A stretch of DNA of 64,000 nucleotides from Spirodela intermedia (GCA_902729315.2 LR746278.1:3233501-3297500), one strand, 5' to 3'; shown: positions 1 through 13,009, counted from the stretch's first letter. Made by a program: numbers and translations. Notes: generated by a model from the letters alone, not told the origin.

Positions 1-865
1 TTATGTAAGCAAGAAAGGTAGAGTTTCAGCCTTGCGACAACAATAGCTAAAATTTTGTGTTTGGAAGGGTCATCGAATGATGTCCATGACCTCAAAAGCT
101 TTCCTTAGACATGGACGGTTTGGACATTCGCTAGATTTTTTTTAGAAGTCTAGAAAATGATGGCGGAAGTTAAACTAGTTAAAAAATAATAAAATAGAGT
201 TCTGACGTTGTGGCGGTGATGCATCAATGATGCGTCGGAATCCTAAGCATTTGGGAGGATTAACATGCAATATCAATAGCCTCAAAGGTTCTCCTTGGAC
301 AAGGATGTCATGAACAATTTCTAAATCTTCTTGCAAAGTCTAAAGATCAATGAAATAAGTTGTCAAATCATCTCCAGTGGCTATCACTCGGTGCAGTGGA
401 AAATGACAACTTTGTGGCTCTCTGACGGTTGTCACTCGATGGAGATAAGTTGGATGGAGGTTGGGTGCATGTCAAGGAGCTTCATCCTTAGGTCTATTTA
501 GCAAGAGGAGGCTCTTCATCGCATCTGATACGCTCTCAAGAGGTGGCAACTCGTCTCATAACGGATCGTCCTCTTCCTGACGATGGCTTATTTGTTGATC
601 AATTGGAGATGATTTGCTCGATAGATTTGTGATCTTTTTATCACTAGTCATTCAATAATTTTAGTAACGATGCTCTGTGAATCACGTTGATGAGATTTCC
701 ACTAATGATTAAATGATTTTGACGGCTTAATCCTTTATCGACAATCTGTAGGAAATTTTGTGATTTAATCTTATTAAAAATATGAGTTTTGGCTTTAGTA
801 GGATTCAAGCCTGCGCTAGTCTCCCACTTACATGAGAGAGAGGGAAATAAGTTCTCGAATAAATA
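1..865 (+). repeat. L1-family LTR-like repeat, truncated by window edge
   Basis: This stretch matches the middle of the L1 copy at 23983-25646, about 24460-25070 there. Shared blocks include the AAGTAAGAAAGGTA-like start, the 'ggcctcgaaggctctcc' type block and the TCTTCATCGCATCTGATA block. It runs off the left edge, so its TGA end is not seen. The right limit near 865 is where I lose similarity to the other copies. No coding potential is visible. Confidence 0.7.
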
Positions 866-1059
866 TCGGAAAACCATAGCTGAAAGATTAGAATAAGAAA
901 TGAAAATATTAAGAGTGTAAAAGATTAAAAAGACAGAATATGAGGAAAGACATCTTATAAACACATCCTTACCTAAGGTTAATGAACTAAAACAGGGCAT
1001 TAGTTCATTGATATAGGAAAAATCCATTCAATCAATATTAGAAAAGTATGAAAAACTTA

Positions 1060-2535
1060 AGGGCAAAAGATCTGAAAGTTATTTATATGAAAGTACAAAA
1101 ATCTATTGTACTACACGTGTAAATATTATTGATGAAAGAAGTCTAGAAAACTAGAATCTCAAGAAAAATAATGAGAATATAAATGCTGAGCTAATAAAGT
1201 CTAAGAAAAAGGATCTTAAAATCAAAGAGAAGTATTTTGATATGAAATATTGCTATGATAAAATATTTAGAAAATATTAAATATGCTATCTGGAAGTCAA
1301 AAATGATCTCTTGGAAAGTAAAAATCAAGATTTAATCCTAGATCAACTTGGACATGTGTTAAAAAGGAAAATAGGCCTAAATTATGTTACATATGCGTAC
1401 CTAATAGTATAGTAAACCCAAAGAAATTTGGATCATGAAACCCAAACTTTGATTAGTTTCTCTGAAGAAACCCAAGTGAACCATTTCATGATAGTACTTG
1501 GATAGTGGGGGTGTTCAAGATATATGACTAAAGATCAAGGATGGCTCTCTTTATTCAAGTAAACAATAGAGGAGAAGTAACCTTTAGAGATAATAAAACG
1601 GAGAGTACACAATGGTATTGTAGATAAATTTCTTTTGAAGATTAGAGTTTTAGTTAAATATATTTTACTTATTAATGGGTTAAAACATAATTTAATTAGC
1701 ATAAGTCAAGTCAGTGATAATGAAAAAGAATTGAAATTAAGATAGAGGCTTGTATTAGATGATAGAAATAATGAAGTATTGTTTACTAGTGATAGAATAA
1801 AATATGCCTATGTTTTAATTCTTACATAAATGAGTAAGAAAAACATATGTTTCATGGCATAGGAGACTTAGGCATATGAATGTTAACACAAAAAATAAAT
1901 TATCAAAACTCTACTTAGAGAATTACCTATGCTTACAAACATAGAAAATTGTACATGCGTGAGTTGCATCAAGGGAAAATAAGATAGAGAAACATTGAAA
2001 TTAAACAATATATCTATTCAACAAAACCCTTGGTTTGATTCATCTAGATTTATTTTCTCCAAGGAAGATTGCTAGCATAGGAGAAAAAGAATATGATATG
2101 GTTATTATTGACAACTATTCTAAATACACTTTGGTATTTTTCTTAACTCATTAAAATAAATTATTTGATTTTTTATTAGTTTTGTAAAGATATAAAATAA
2201 ACTTGGTAGATCATTAATATTAGAAGTGATTAGTGAGATGACTTCTTAAATGTCAGATTCTCTAAATTCAGTGATGAATTCGGAATAACATATAATTTTT
2301 CAGCTATAAGAATTCTTCAAGAAAATGGAGCTCTTGAAAAGAAAAATAACACATTGTTTGATATTTTGAGTGTAATGTTGTCTGATTATGATCTTCCTCA
2401 ATACTTCTGGACAAGTAATTAATATAACATGTTATGTGATAAATAAAAATTTTATTAGATTAAAATTAAAGAAAACACCAGATGAAGTACTCAATATAGG
2501 AAGATAAATTTAGAATACTTCAAACCATTTTGATG
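1060..2535 (+). pseudogene. Degenerate Ty1/copia pol fragment (protease to integrase)
   Basis: Translating across many stops and shifts gives the order of a copia polyprotein. Near 1500 is a protease-like DSGCSRYMT motif with the catalytic Asp lost (GAT to GGA) and an adjacent stop. Then come 'GLKHNLISISQ' (about 1678), a GAG-pre-integrase zinc region with CVSCIKGK (about 1955), a 'VIIDNYSKYT'-like integrase stretch (about 2100), and near 2270-2390 a run resembling SDEFGITYNFSA followed by an NGALEKKN-type block. Homology stops near 2535, before reverse transcriptase. The style resembles the SIRE/Tork type of copia, but the lineage is a guess. No intact product can be made. Confidence 0.8.
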
Positions 2536-4498
2536 CAGGTATTCCATTCGGATGTGTTGTCTGCCATTGTCGGCCATTGTCGGCCATTGTCGCCATCTAT
2601 TTCTCTGCCCCTCTACCCATTCTACTGATTTACATGAGCCGTTTGCATTGCCTTCCTGCTAGCAAGGATTAAAACCAACCTAGTTCATGATAGTGTAAAT
2701 TGTAGGCCTGAACCAGTCCAGCTTATCTTAAAGCAACCACCGCACTTTGGCTCAGCTCAAATTGGCTTGACAGTCTAAGTTCAAATCAACCCACCATTCC
2801 AATCCAAACCATCTCAGATCCCTAGTTCATGCCATCCTATTTTGCATATCTAAACTATTCAAGATCACCTGGTCTACACCAACCCCCTCCCCTAGTTTGG
2901 TCCAACCCAACCAATCAATCAAGCCAGCCCTATTGATGTCCTTAGTTTTGATAACATAAGTGAAAACTTATTTATAGAACATTATTTAATACGTAATGAA
3001 ATTTTGATGAAGGCAAGTTAGAAGTTTAATATCGTTGAAATATATTCAAAGTGTATATTGATGATGTTTATGTAATCTTGTGGCTAACAAACAAATCTAC
3101 AGAGTTATTTCTTTGAGATATTCATATATTGAAATTAATGTAGTAACATAGAGTTTATATAAGTGTATAAATTCAAGTGGCAATATATGTGATGAACTAC
3201 CTGAAAAATCAAGGAATATTATCTCAGGTTCAAGATTTGAACTCAAAACCTAAGCGATTGAAAGTTAGAAGCCTTAATTGGAAAAACAACTCAAAAATCA
3301 AGAAACACTAAGTCAAGTATAAAATTTAAATTCCAAACTTGAACAATAAAAAGTCAAAAGCTTTAATGAAAAATCACGAAGTAACAAAGACACTGGCAAG
3401 ACTCAAACTCATAACCTAAATGAAGACAAACTAGAAACTTGATTAAAGAAATAGATTGAAAAATCAAGTAGCAATGTCTCTAGCAAGAATAGAACTCGAG
3501 ATCTGTACACCAACAAATCCAAAGCGTTTCTAATAAGTCATTGAAAAGTCCTAAAAGGAAAGAAATCATTGCCATGTACTCTGCATGGTGTCATGTCAAT
3601 AAAATACATGGTGATAATGACAAGCATAATGACTATATTCAAACTCAACCCCAACAACAAAGATGATCACCAATAAGTTAAAAATCTTTAGATTGAGTCT
3701 CAGGTACAAGAGATATAAGAACAATGGGCTTCAAAGAACATAGTTAGCAAAGCTCATTGGCATGTAAAAGGAGCAGCAAGAAGATATTTGAATTGTATGA
3801 TCATTTTTCAAGAAAAGAAAAGATAAGAGAACATTTGATAGTAAGATAATAGAACTTGTGAACAGGAAGAAAAAAGTTAAATGAAAACATCTCTACAATG
3901 ATTATCCACAAGTAAAGAAACATCTTTCTCCATCTACCAGGGTTCAACTACTACAAGCTTCAACGGAGAACTACAGCTGCATCAATATTTCATTCGACAA
4001 TGGTGATCCAAAGAAATATTTGTTTCAAAGGTTGACTCTCTTCTTTGGCCCATAAGGTACTTGGTTGGTGGTGATGAGAGGTTTGGGGTAAAGCATATGA
4101 TGTTGAGAGGCTAGTTGCACCCAAAAGAGTATGGTATCTATGAAGATTGGGCTAGTGTGGTTGGACTATTGATCTTGTGAAATCAATATGTATTCTTAAG
4201 ATGAAATAATAAACTTCGATAGGAAGGATCCTCCTATATTAGAAGTAGCCAAGTGATGATTGAATTATTATAAAATTCTCTATGTTCTTGGTGGTGATGA
4301 GTGAATCAAGAGGGAACCCACATAGAGAGAAAGAGAGTCATGAGTAAACTCATACTCAAAAGTAAGAAGCTAAGTTGGAACCTATGTCAACACATCCACC
4401 AATAGATAGAAAATGAGAATAAAACATGAGCCATAGAAAATAAATTCACCTCCCACTTGGTGTTTTACCTAGCCTATTTGATCCCTTCAAGCCCAATT
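2536..4498. other. Repeat-rich stretch without a gene
   Basis: No gene is supported. A short tandem repeat of a CCATTGTCGG-type unit sits at 2560-2600. From about 2660 to 2930 the DNA is CCAA-rich, as in retroelement leaders. Around 2935-3000, 'GATGTCCTTAGTTTTGATAA' looks like the start of a copia LTR, but I could not find a partner copy. The rest is AT-rich with scattered stops. Confidence 0.5.
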
Positions 4499-4503
4499 GA
4501 TCT

Positions 4504-4640
4504 TGTTCAATAGTGGTGTGGTATCGGACTCCTAGCCCACTAGGGCCCATTATTTGTCTCTCTCTTCTCACCTATATAAGAGTCATGTATTCTACTTTGA
4601 TGCTTTATAGATTCTAGGGTTTTTTACTCATGTGTCAACA
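4504..4640 (+). repeat. 5' LTR of the copia element (137 bp)
   Basis: It begins TGTTCAATAG and ends GTGTCAACA, so it has TG...CA ends. It contains a TATA box (TATATAAG, 4573-4580) followed by 'agtcatgtattctactttga', as expected of the LTR promoter. It aligns with 12731-12874. The short length is normal for several copia lineages. Confidence 0.9.
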
Positions 4641-4655
4641 TGATATCAGAGTCCT
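4641..4655 (+). other. Primer binding site (initiator Met tRNA type)
   Basis: TGATATCAGAGTCCT directly follows the LTR. It matches the usual plant copia primer site TGGTATCAGAGCC with a few transitions. This sets the 5' LTR end. Confidence 0.85.
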
Positions 4656-5333
4656 AGGTATTCCTCATCGTCATCCTCCTCTCCAGTGTGCTGCTCATCT
4701 CCGACATGCCGCTCTCCTCCTCGCTGGCCTCTTCCCTCCTTGGGTGGCTCTTCAGCATCTCCGCTCTTCCCTCTTCAGGTGTTGTCATCTTTGTCATTGT
4801 TTTCTTTCTCCTTTCAGAACCGCCCTCCTCACTGCTGTCACCCCTCGTCGGTGTTGTTGCTCTCCTCCTCTTCTTTGGCATCTCCACCATCGCTGTCGAG
4901 GCCCTTCATCACTGTCACACCCTTGTCATCGTGCCATTGCTCTCAGGTGCCAAGGGCGCTGCTGCTGCCGTCAAGGTCCCTCCTTGCCGTCATGTCCTCT
5001 CTGTTGCCCCCTTGTCGTTGCACCCCAGTCCTTGCCATCGTGCCACCACCATTGCTGCCCCTTGCCATTGCATCACCACCATTACTACCCCTCACCCTCG
5101 TCGCCGTCACCTTCGCATTGTCGCCATCCTGCTGTGGCAGCTAGGGTTTTGCCTGCCTCATGGCAAGCCAGCACGGCCCAACGGGCCCAATGCAGGCCAA
5201 CAGGTCTAGTGTGGCCCAGCTGGCCCCAGCCAGCTCTGCCAGCCCTTTCAGACCAGCTTGTTAGGCCCCGACCAGCCTGCCCCACCCAAGTTGGCCCCAC
5301 TGCCTACCCCTCCAGCCCAAACCCTCCGGCCTC

Positions 5334-7453
5334 ATGGTGTCATCTCACCCTCCTCCATCACCTACCTCAAAGCCCTCTAGGCTTCTTCCGGCTATTGTTC
5401 TCCCTTCTTTGACAATTCCTCCAACTCACTACTCCATGATAGTGCAACTTACTCAACTGGCATATATCTTCAACAACCACAATTATGCATCGTGGGCCTT
5501 TGGCTTTGAGCTCATCCTTCGATCTCACATCCATCATCTCTCGGAGTACCCACCTAGCTTTCGTGACCCCTCGTATGTGACATGATCATAGCTCAGCTCG
5601 GCCGTCATCACATGGATGCTTCAAAGTATCGAGTCTTGCATTGCCAAGCCACTAACATACATCACCCTAATCTGTCTTCTGTGGCTCACTATGGAGATCA
5701 TGTACACCAATCGGATGAACATAAATTATGTTGTGGAAATCTTGAATTCTCTTCTCTCCTACAAACAAGGTGATCTCTTTCTTTAAGCTCACTACGGCCA
5801 CCTCCAAGCCCTCATCTAAGAGGTTGATATCTATCAACTCCCTATTACCAACCTCTTGACCCTCTAGCACTATCGTTAAGAGTTTTATGTTAGGATTTAT
5901 CTCAGTGTGCTTCATCCGTCCATCACATTCTAAATCTAGGGGTCTATTATCTATAGGGATCACATGTATAATCTCTCATCTCCATCTTCTCAACAGTCTT
6001 TTGGGTCACCACTATTACGCTCATCCACTCCTCTTCCTCTCCAAGTGCCACCTCTACTCCTTCAACTCTTGCTATGGCTACTCCATGGGCTCGAGATGAT
6101 ACCTTTCCTTCTCCCCCTGCGGTGCTCATCCTCTTTGCAGACATAGGCGCATTATGTTTTCTCCCTATCCCTACTATAGGAAGCAGAACCATCTAGCTAC
6201 TAAGTGTTGAAGGTAGTTTGACAAGTCTACTTTTGCATAGCTGGTGATAACTTCTTTGACTTTAGCATCTCTCGCTCCATCTCATGTTCCAGCTCTTACT
6301 TCTATTTGACCTTGACGCCTATGGAGTATGACACCCTTCATCGCCACTAGTGGTACCAGCGATTTTGTCTCTACCAATCTTACCTTGCTTCTAACCTCCT
6401 CCACACCAAGTACACACTCTCCTTGCTTCTTCTTCAACACCATAGATTATCGATTCGAGGGCCCCCACTCACATGACCGATATCTTCACTATTCTCTTCT
6501 CCTATCAGCCTACTTCAACCCATCCCCTTGTCACCATTGTGGATGGCTAGACCTATCTGGTCAAGAGTCATGGTACCACCTTAGCTTCTCCCTCCCTCCC
6601 TCTCACCGAGGTTCTCCACATTTCCGATTTTCTTACTAACCTTCTTTTAATCTGTGCTATTACCGGTGCCCTCCTTTGTACTGTCACTTTCTTTCTCTTT
6701 TATTGTAGTTTTCAGGATCTACATACCAAATAGAGGATTCATTTGGGCCATGAAAATAAGCGGGGTGTCTACAAACTCATTTCTGATGAACCTTCCTCTA
6801 GCCTTTGAGCATTTCTTGTCATCTTTATGGCCGCTTCTTCTCTTTTATGACATTGTCATTTAGGTCATCCTTGTTTTCCTAAATTAGAAAAAATCTTACT
6901 GTAGCTTTCTCTCTCTAAGTTTGTGTGCAAGTCTTGTCAATTGGGCAAACATCACTACACTTCATACCCTAGTCGTGATGACATCTCCTCTTCTGTTCTC
7001 TTTGACTTTTTCCATTGTGATGTAGGGGGTCCATCTCGTACTTCCTCTATCTCAAGCCATTACTTTTATAATATTTTTGTTGATGACTACACTTATGTGA
7101 GTTGGGTCCACCTCTTTTGTAACCGCTCTGAAGTCATCACCGTAGTTACCCACTTCATCACCGAAGTTATCACTTAATACACCATTACGCTTAAGATTTT
7201 TTGTACTAATAATGTCTTTGAGTTTATCCAAACTTCTCTCCACACCTTCTGTGCTAATCATGACATCCTCCACTAGACCATCTGCCCCACACTTCAAAGT
7301 AGAATGCCGTTGTCAAACACAAACATTGCCAACCCCTTGACACCACTTGCACACTTCTTCTTGAGATGAATATCTCTCATTATCTCTAGGCTAACATCCT
7401 TTTAACTACCACTTACTTCCAGAATTGACTTCCCTCCGCTCCTCTTAGGGGGG
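5334..7453 (+). pseudogene. Copia gag to integrase, degenerate
   Basis: The gag start is recognisable near 5460-5560 (YIFNNHNYASWAFGFELIL, the NYxxW motif of copia gag). Near 6923-7177 an uninterrupted 84-codon stretch carries the GAG-pre-integrase zinc motif (CKSCQLGKHH), then FDFFHCDVGGPSRTSS and the integrase-core-like FVDDYTYVSW. A following stretch to 7453 carries the rest of the core with stops. At 7453 the reading is cut by the nested insertion and resumes at 9045. Many stops make it non-functional. The 4630-5330 leader is a low-complexity CT-rich stretch open in several frames and is probably not coding. Confidence 0.85.
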
Positions 7454-9039
7454 TGATGTGGTTCTAAGTCATTATTAGAATCATCAATCAATTTTAATAA
7501 TTTATAGAACTAGATTCACCAATAATAATAGTAATAATTTTAAATGGATAGTGGTGAGCTAAGTTGTCTCTTCAAAGAAGGTTTTTAAAAATATTTTTAT
7601 TCTCTAATTTAAAGAATTACGAAATTAATTCGAAGATTTAAATTGATATTAAAAGTAATAAATAAAATAAAATGGTAAATAAATGTAAATATGAATTTAA
7701 AAATTAAACAAATTAAATTAGTAAACTAATTATGCTTTGGAATGATAAAAATAGAAGAAAAACAAGTGAAGAAATGATTAAACCTAAAAAAATAAAATTA
7801 TTTCACAATTCAAACAAGAAAATAATAAAAACTCTATTAAAAATCAAACTTACAACTCTTAGAATGCATGGCTTGATGTCAACCTTTGGGTAGTGCTTCT
7901 CAATCTTGCATCTAGTTCAACGGAATGGATTTAAGGTGAAGAGGGTAGAGGAGAATAGTCAAAATCATCGATACAATCTTTAGATTCCTATTTTTACATG
8001 AGAAAGGAAAACAATGTTTTCTCTAAAGAACAACCCAAGAACAACTCTGAAAAGACTCCCTTTCTCCCCCCTCCTCCTCCTTTTTGTATCCCAAATCTGC
8101 AAATCACATTTTTTATTTTGGCTTCCTATTTCCTACAGTACTTTGTCAATTTTTCTTCATTTTTTTGTCATTTTCTCCTTTACTCGCATGGCAATAATTG
8201 ACATTATCTATTTTACTAGATGATAATTGATATTTCAACATATACCCTTCCACACACGTGAGAGAATAATTGATATCATCTATTTTACTAGATGATAATT
8301 GATATTTGTAAATATATCCTCTGACATGTGATTTAGTGAAAACTGTTTAATCCTCACACCGTCATTTTTCTTTGAAGAGGGGTGATGTGGCCCAATAGTT
8401 GTTGTTAGATCTCCATTGGCTCTTCCTACTTTTGTGTGTGCTTTATCAAGATTTGTGTGCATCGATGCCACAATAGCCACCGTTGGATTGGTGGCCACTT
8501 TTCATGTGTTGATGGATGCAACGTGGCACCTCTTGGATCGTCGGATCTGCTAGTGGTTGTTGTTGGATCCTAGAGCTACTTTTTCATATGATGGCGGCGG
8601 TGACATGCCTTCATGCGGTGCATCAGATCTGACCACTACTATCGTGCTATCATTAGAATTGAAAAGAATAACAAGATACATTTAGTAGATTTATGCGAGT
8701 GTTATCATATATAATAATGATAGCCTCTGATTATATTTATTTTAATGCCTAAATTTTTTAGAAAAGTTGCATAAAATATATTTTAATTAATCATAAAAAT
8801 TTAGCACAATAAATTTTATTTAAAAATAAAATTAATGAGAATTAAGGCTCAAGATATGAAATAAGTTCTCATCAATTTTCTTTTTATTCATAAAATATCA
8901 ATTTAAATTAAGATTTAGAGAGGTTAATTTAAATATAAAATAAAATAATTAATCATGTTAACTTGTGAAATATTTTTCAAATAGGTATTATTCTCCCTAA
9001 TTTGATAATAGATTCTCATATAGTTTTCATAAGTTACTA
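7454..9039. mobile_element. Nested insertion in copia integrase, about 1.59 kb
   Basis: The host reading frame (LPSAPLRG, then AIPLYHL) is restored exactly if 7454-9039 plus one copy of GGGGG is removed. That gives a 5-bp duplication, 7449-7453 and 9040-9044. The insert begins TGATGTGG and ends AAGTTACTA, so it looks like a solo LTR or non-autonomous LTR element with a mutated final CA. It is AT-rich, has no retroelement domains, and has an internal direct repeat of 'tctattttactagatgataa' at about 8209 and 8279. A similar motif occurs in the L2 repeats, so the two may be related. Because the duplication lies in a G run, the ends could be off by one base. Confidence 0.75.
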
Positions 9040-9044
9040 GGGGG

Positions 9045-9797
9045 CTATTCCTCTCTATCACTTAATCTTTGATTCCTTTCTTTTTTCTCTTCCTCAGGTC
9101 TTTTGATGCACTGCCTTTGTTTAGGATTCCTTTCCTTCTCTTTTTAAACTCTCTCCTTGTTCTCTTAAAGTGGTCATTATCAGCTACTCTCACATGCAAA
9201 AGGGCTATCAAGTCTACTTCTTAGATACCCGTCGTTATATGACCTTGACCAATGTCACTTTCTATGAGGAGTCTCCTTTCTCCTCCTTAGTTTCGACTCC
9301 TCATCCTCCTCACGCTAGTACGTCTCCTCCACTTGGGTTCTCTCCCTTCGTGGTTCTCACGAGCTCCCTCTCTTCTCTTTCCTCCTATCCACTCTCTTTG
9401 GGATCGTTACCTATGCCTACCTCTCTTTGGCCCATGTCTCCCATAGCTCCTCCTACTCTGGATGTAATATCCTAATCCTCTCCTACAATCCCCTCTGCAC
9501 TTTCAGTGGCTGCTCTACTTAATGACCTTCATCTTCCTATTGCCCTCTACAAAGGTACGTGCACTTGCACCCACCATCTCATCTTTTAATTTGTCTCCTA
9601 TGATTGCCTTTCTCCCTCCTTTCATGCCTTTGCCCTCTTTGTGGCCTTTGAGTCACTTCCACGGTCATATGTTGAGGCTGCACAGATACTTGTGGAAGGT
9701 GACTGTGGATTTAGTGGTGGCTGTGTTGGTCGCTCGGGAGTTTTGACATTTGGTTCCGCCCCTGATTGATGCTAACATGGTGACGTACAAGTGAGTG
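9045..9797 (+). pseudogene. Copia integrase C-terminus and linker to RT, degenerate
   Basis: This continues the host polyprotein after the nested insertion. YSHMQKGYQVYFLDTRRYM (about 9185-9240) and VTFYEESPF match the copia integrase C-terminal region. A Ser/Pro-rich linker follows (about 9290-9470), then an ALYKGTCTCTHH-type block at about 9540 that precedes RT in these elements. The frame ends in TYK-stop-VFT at the second insertion; the stop replaces a Trp codon of the usual KWVF motif. Confidence 0.85.
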
Positions 9798-9802
9798 TTT
9801 AC

Positions 9803-11546
9803 TAATAAGTCTTCATTATTATGAGTTAATAATTAGTAAAGAATATAGATTTAGCCTTAACTCATTATAAATAGACTTATATTTGTGTTAAAGTGTGAAA
9901 AGTAGTTTTCAGTTGATTAACGTGAATTTATTGGTAATTATGTGATTTTATACAAAATTATATGATTTTGATAGTCTTACTTTTGAGATAAATAAAGAAA
10001 AAGAAATAAAAATAAAAATATAGTAAAATGGGGGGACCTACCAGCTAGCTGGGCCCGCAAGCAGGTCAGAAGCGTAGTCGGGTAGGAGTGGCGAGTAGGG
10101 GCTCAAGTGGCAAGGACTGATAGGGGCACGTGTGCGCTACTCCCCTTCCACATCACTGATGGCTAGCAGGCTATAGGGCAAGGAGTGGTTGTACACGCGG
10201 GAGAAAGGGACTTACTTGAAAATATAATATTACTATATATTCACCCGAAACTTCAACGCACAAGCGATGTGGGACTAAACCCACGTCACACCTCCCCCAA
10301 AAAGATTTCGATGATCTTAATACCTACAATACCCCTTATTTATAATAGAGATCATGATGATGTCATTTAATAAGGGTATTAGAGTACTTATGTTAATCTC
10401 TCTCATGTAGGTAGGCAACCAACGCGGGTTCGAATCCTCTTAGAACCAAAACTCATATTTTTTATTTGATTATCACGACTTTCTTACAGATTGCCAGTGA
10501 AAGATTAAGCCGCCATAATTACTAAATCATCGGTGAAAATCTCGTCAATGCGATTTGCGGAGCATTATTACTAAAATTACTGAACGATTCGCGATAAAAG
10601 GATCGCGAAACCATTGAGTAAAGCATCTTCGATTGATCGACGAACAAGCTGTCATCGGGAAGAGGACAATCCGCCAGGAGACGAGTCACCACCTTCTGAG
10701 AGCGTACCGGATGCGATGAAGAGCCTCCTCTTGCTGCGCAGACCTGAGGATGAAACTCCCTAACATGTGCCCTACCTCCATCCAGCTCCTCTCTGTCGGG
10801 TGATAGCCGCCGGAGAGCTGCAAAGTCGCTGGTTTTTCACTCCGCCAAGTGACAGCCACCGGAGATGATTCGACGACCCATTTCATTGGTCTCTAGATTT
10901 CGTAAGGAGATCTAGAGATTGCCCACGTCGTCCTTGTCCAAGGAGAGCCTTTGAGACCATAGACATTGGACGACGATCCTTTCGAACGCTCAGGATTCTG
11001 ATGCATCACTGATGCATCACCGTCGCGACGCCAGAACTCTGTTTTCCTACTTTCAACTTACATTCCACTTCATTTAGTGATAATTTGTGTAATTTAAATT
11101 TACCAAAATATACTTGATTCAATTAAGATTCTTCTGGCTTTTACAGATCTTAATTTGATCAATTAAATCATCTGTAATCACTTAAGTAAGAATCATTAGG
11201 TGAAACTCTATTTTCGCCCGATTCACGTTCATCGGGCGCTGACGTCATTCTAATGTCTGTACCCTTATTTTCTTTTTTCGTGAATTTTAAATATATTTCA
11301 TTTTTATTTCTTAGTATAAAATTCATAGAAAATAGTATTCTTTGAGGAATTTTTTTTAATAATTACCTGATATTATATTACATCCTTGTGATTGACTTGG
11401 AAAATTGTCACTATTTTTGGAAGTTTTATTGAATTATAATTGATATATTTGTTCCCAAATACTTCAAAATATCTAAAAATTTGTATTTTCTAGTTTTATA
11501 AATTTTAAATTTGCATGATTTACTATACAACGATTAAGTCACGTCA
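9803..11546 (-). mobile_element. L1 repeat, nested in copia RT, 1744 bp, with TTTAC target duplication
   Basis: The perfect 5-bp duplication TTTAC lies at 9798-9802 and 11547-11551. Removing the insert restores the host frame (VFT, then LKYHLDDS). Read on the minus strand it begins TGACGTGACTTAATCG and ends GAAGACTTATTA, where the usual final CA has become TA. It is the longest L1 copy here and carries a GATGTGGGACTAAACCCAC block at about 10267, common in plant LTRs. It has no protein domains, so it is a solo LTR or a non-autonomous element. It is younger than the copia it interrupts. Confidence 0.88.
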
Positions 11547-11551
11547 TTTAC

Positions 11552-12730
11552 CCTCAAGTATCACCTAGATGACTCCATCGCTTATCACAAAGCTTGTCTA
11601 GTCGCTCGGGGCTTCACGTAGGCATATGGGATTTGATTATACTGGCATGTTCTCTCTTATCGTCTACCTCAACTCCGTTCGTGTGTTTCTCTCTCTCGTC
11701 ATCAATCATGTATGGTCTCTCCACTAATTAGATGATTGTAACACCTTTCTCTACAATGAACTCGAGGAGCAGGTCTTTATAGAGCAATCTCTTGGGTATG
11801 TTGCTTAGGGAGATTCATCAAAGGTGTGTCTATTACGGCATGCTATTTATAGGCTCAACCAGAGTTCATGTGTTTGATTCCTTAGGATTGAGTTTGTGTA
11901 TGAGTATGAGAAGCTCGCCCTCACCCAATAGAAGTATGCCCTTGACATACTTCAAGAGACAGGCTTCCTTAGGTGCAAGTCTGAGACTTTGCTTATGGAA
12001 ACTCACCCATAATTTCTAAGACACTTCATTTCTCCTACTTGAGGATGCTAACTTGTAGCAGTGATTGTTGGCAAGCTAATATATCTCACCATCACTCGTC
12101 CTGACATGTTGTACACGATTAGTGTCCTGAGCCAGTTTATGCAAAAGCCTCGACGAGTTCATTGAGAGGGAAGGAGCTCTATGAGTTGTCGCCTACATCA
12201 AGCAAGCCCTAGGGAAATGGCTCATCTATTAGTGACACGTCCATCTCTGTATTGTAGCCTACTCTAATGTTGGGTATGTAAGTGACAAGGGTGACTAGAA
12301 GTCTACTACAAGTTATTGCAATATGTTGACAGTAACTTAGTCACTTGGTGGTCCTAGAAATAGAGGATGGTGTCCTGCTCTAGTGTGAAATCCAAACATC
12401 GAGCCATAGTTGAGATAGTGCAGAAAATGGTATGGCTTTGATCACTTTTCAATGATTTTGGTATTACTTCTCCCTCTCTAATGCCCATGCATTTTGACAA
12501 TTAAGCCACCATCTTCATTGACGGTAATCCTAACTTTCATGAGTATACAAAGCACATTAAGATTAACTACCATTACATTTGAGATAAGGTTATGTCTGGA
12601 CTTATCTCTACTCCTCATGTGGCATCATCTCATCAGCTTGTGAATGTCTTTACAAAGAGTTTGGCCAGCATCCCCTACGACGTCTTGCGTATCAAGTTGG
12701 ACATATTCAACTTATATGCTAGAGGGGAAA
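11552..12730 (+). pseudogene. Copia reverse transcriptase and RNase H, degenerate
   Basis: The stretch reads, with stops and shifts, as copia RT-RNase H. DDSIAYHKACLVARGFT is at about 11565-11625. A leucine/valine block with NSVRVFLSLAINH follows, then EYALDILQETGFL near 11930-11970 and a LTITRPDM-type block near 12085. The RNase H end has VMSGLISTPHVASSHQL (about 12590-12640), VFTKSLA and a final LYA before the purine tract. The YVDD catalytic region is not readable. It is plainly dead. Confidence 0.88.
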
Positions 12731-12874
12731 TGTTCAGTAATGATATCAAACTCCTAGTCCACTAGGGCACATTATCTGTTTTTCTCTTCTCATCTCTCAT
12801 CTCTCTTATATAAGAGTCATGTATTCTACTTTGATGTTTTATAGATTCTAAGAATTTTCCTTCATGTGTCAACA
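12731..12874 (+). repeat. 3' LTR of the copia element (144 bp)
   Basis: It begins TGTTCAGTAATG right after the purine tract and ends GTGTCAACA. The TATA box is TATATAAG at 12807-12814. It aligns with the 5' LTR and is followed by the GATCT target duplication (12875-12879). Confidence 0.9.
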
Positions 12875-13009
12875 GATCTTATTTCAATAATCAACATATT
12901 AAATGGTCAATATATCTTTAAATAACTACAATTAGGGTCTAGCTTCAACATACACTCCTCTATTGAGATGTCACTCATTTAGGGTAAAATATATCTCTAG
13001 TGCTCCTTA

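Larger units (their letters stand above)
4504..12874 (+). mobile_element. Ty1/copia LTR retrotransposon, dead, with two nested insertions
   Basis: A whole element can be delimited. The 5' LTR is 4504-4640, a tRNA-Met-type primer site follows, gag/integrase/reverse transcriptase/RNase H remains come in copia order (integrase before RT), then a purine tract AGAGGGGAAA at 12721-12730 and the 3' LTR 12731-12874. The 5-bp target duplication GATCT is perfect at 4499-4503 and 12875-12879. The two LTRs differ at many positions, so the insertion is old. Two later insertions (7454-9039 and 9803-11546) interrupt the coding part; without them the element is about 5.0 kb. Stops and frameshifts are frequent throughout. 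The lineage within copia is not assigned. Confidence 0.93.

Noticed and set aside
4630-5412. Open frames of 173-260 codons, some overlapping on both strands
   Set aside because: They lie in the CT-rich leader of the copia element between the primer site and gag, are open in several frames at once and have Ser/Leu/His/Cys-biased composition. No domain was seen.
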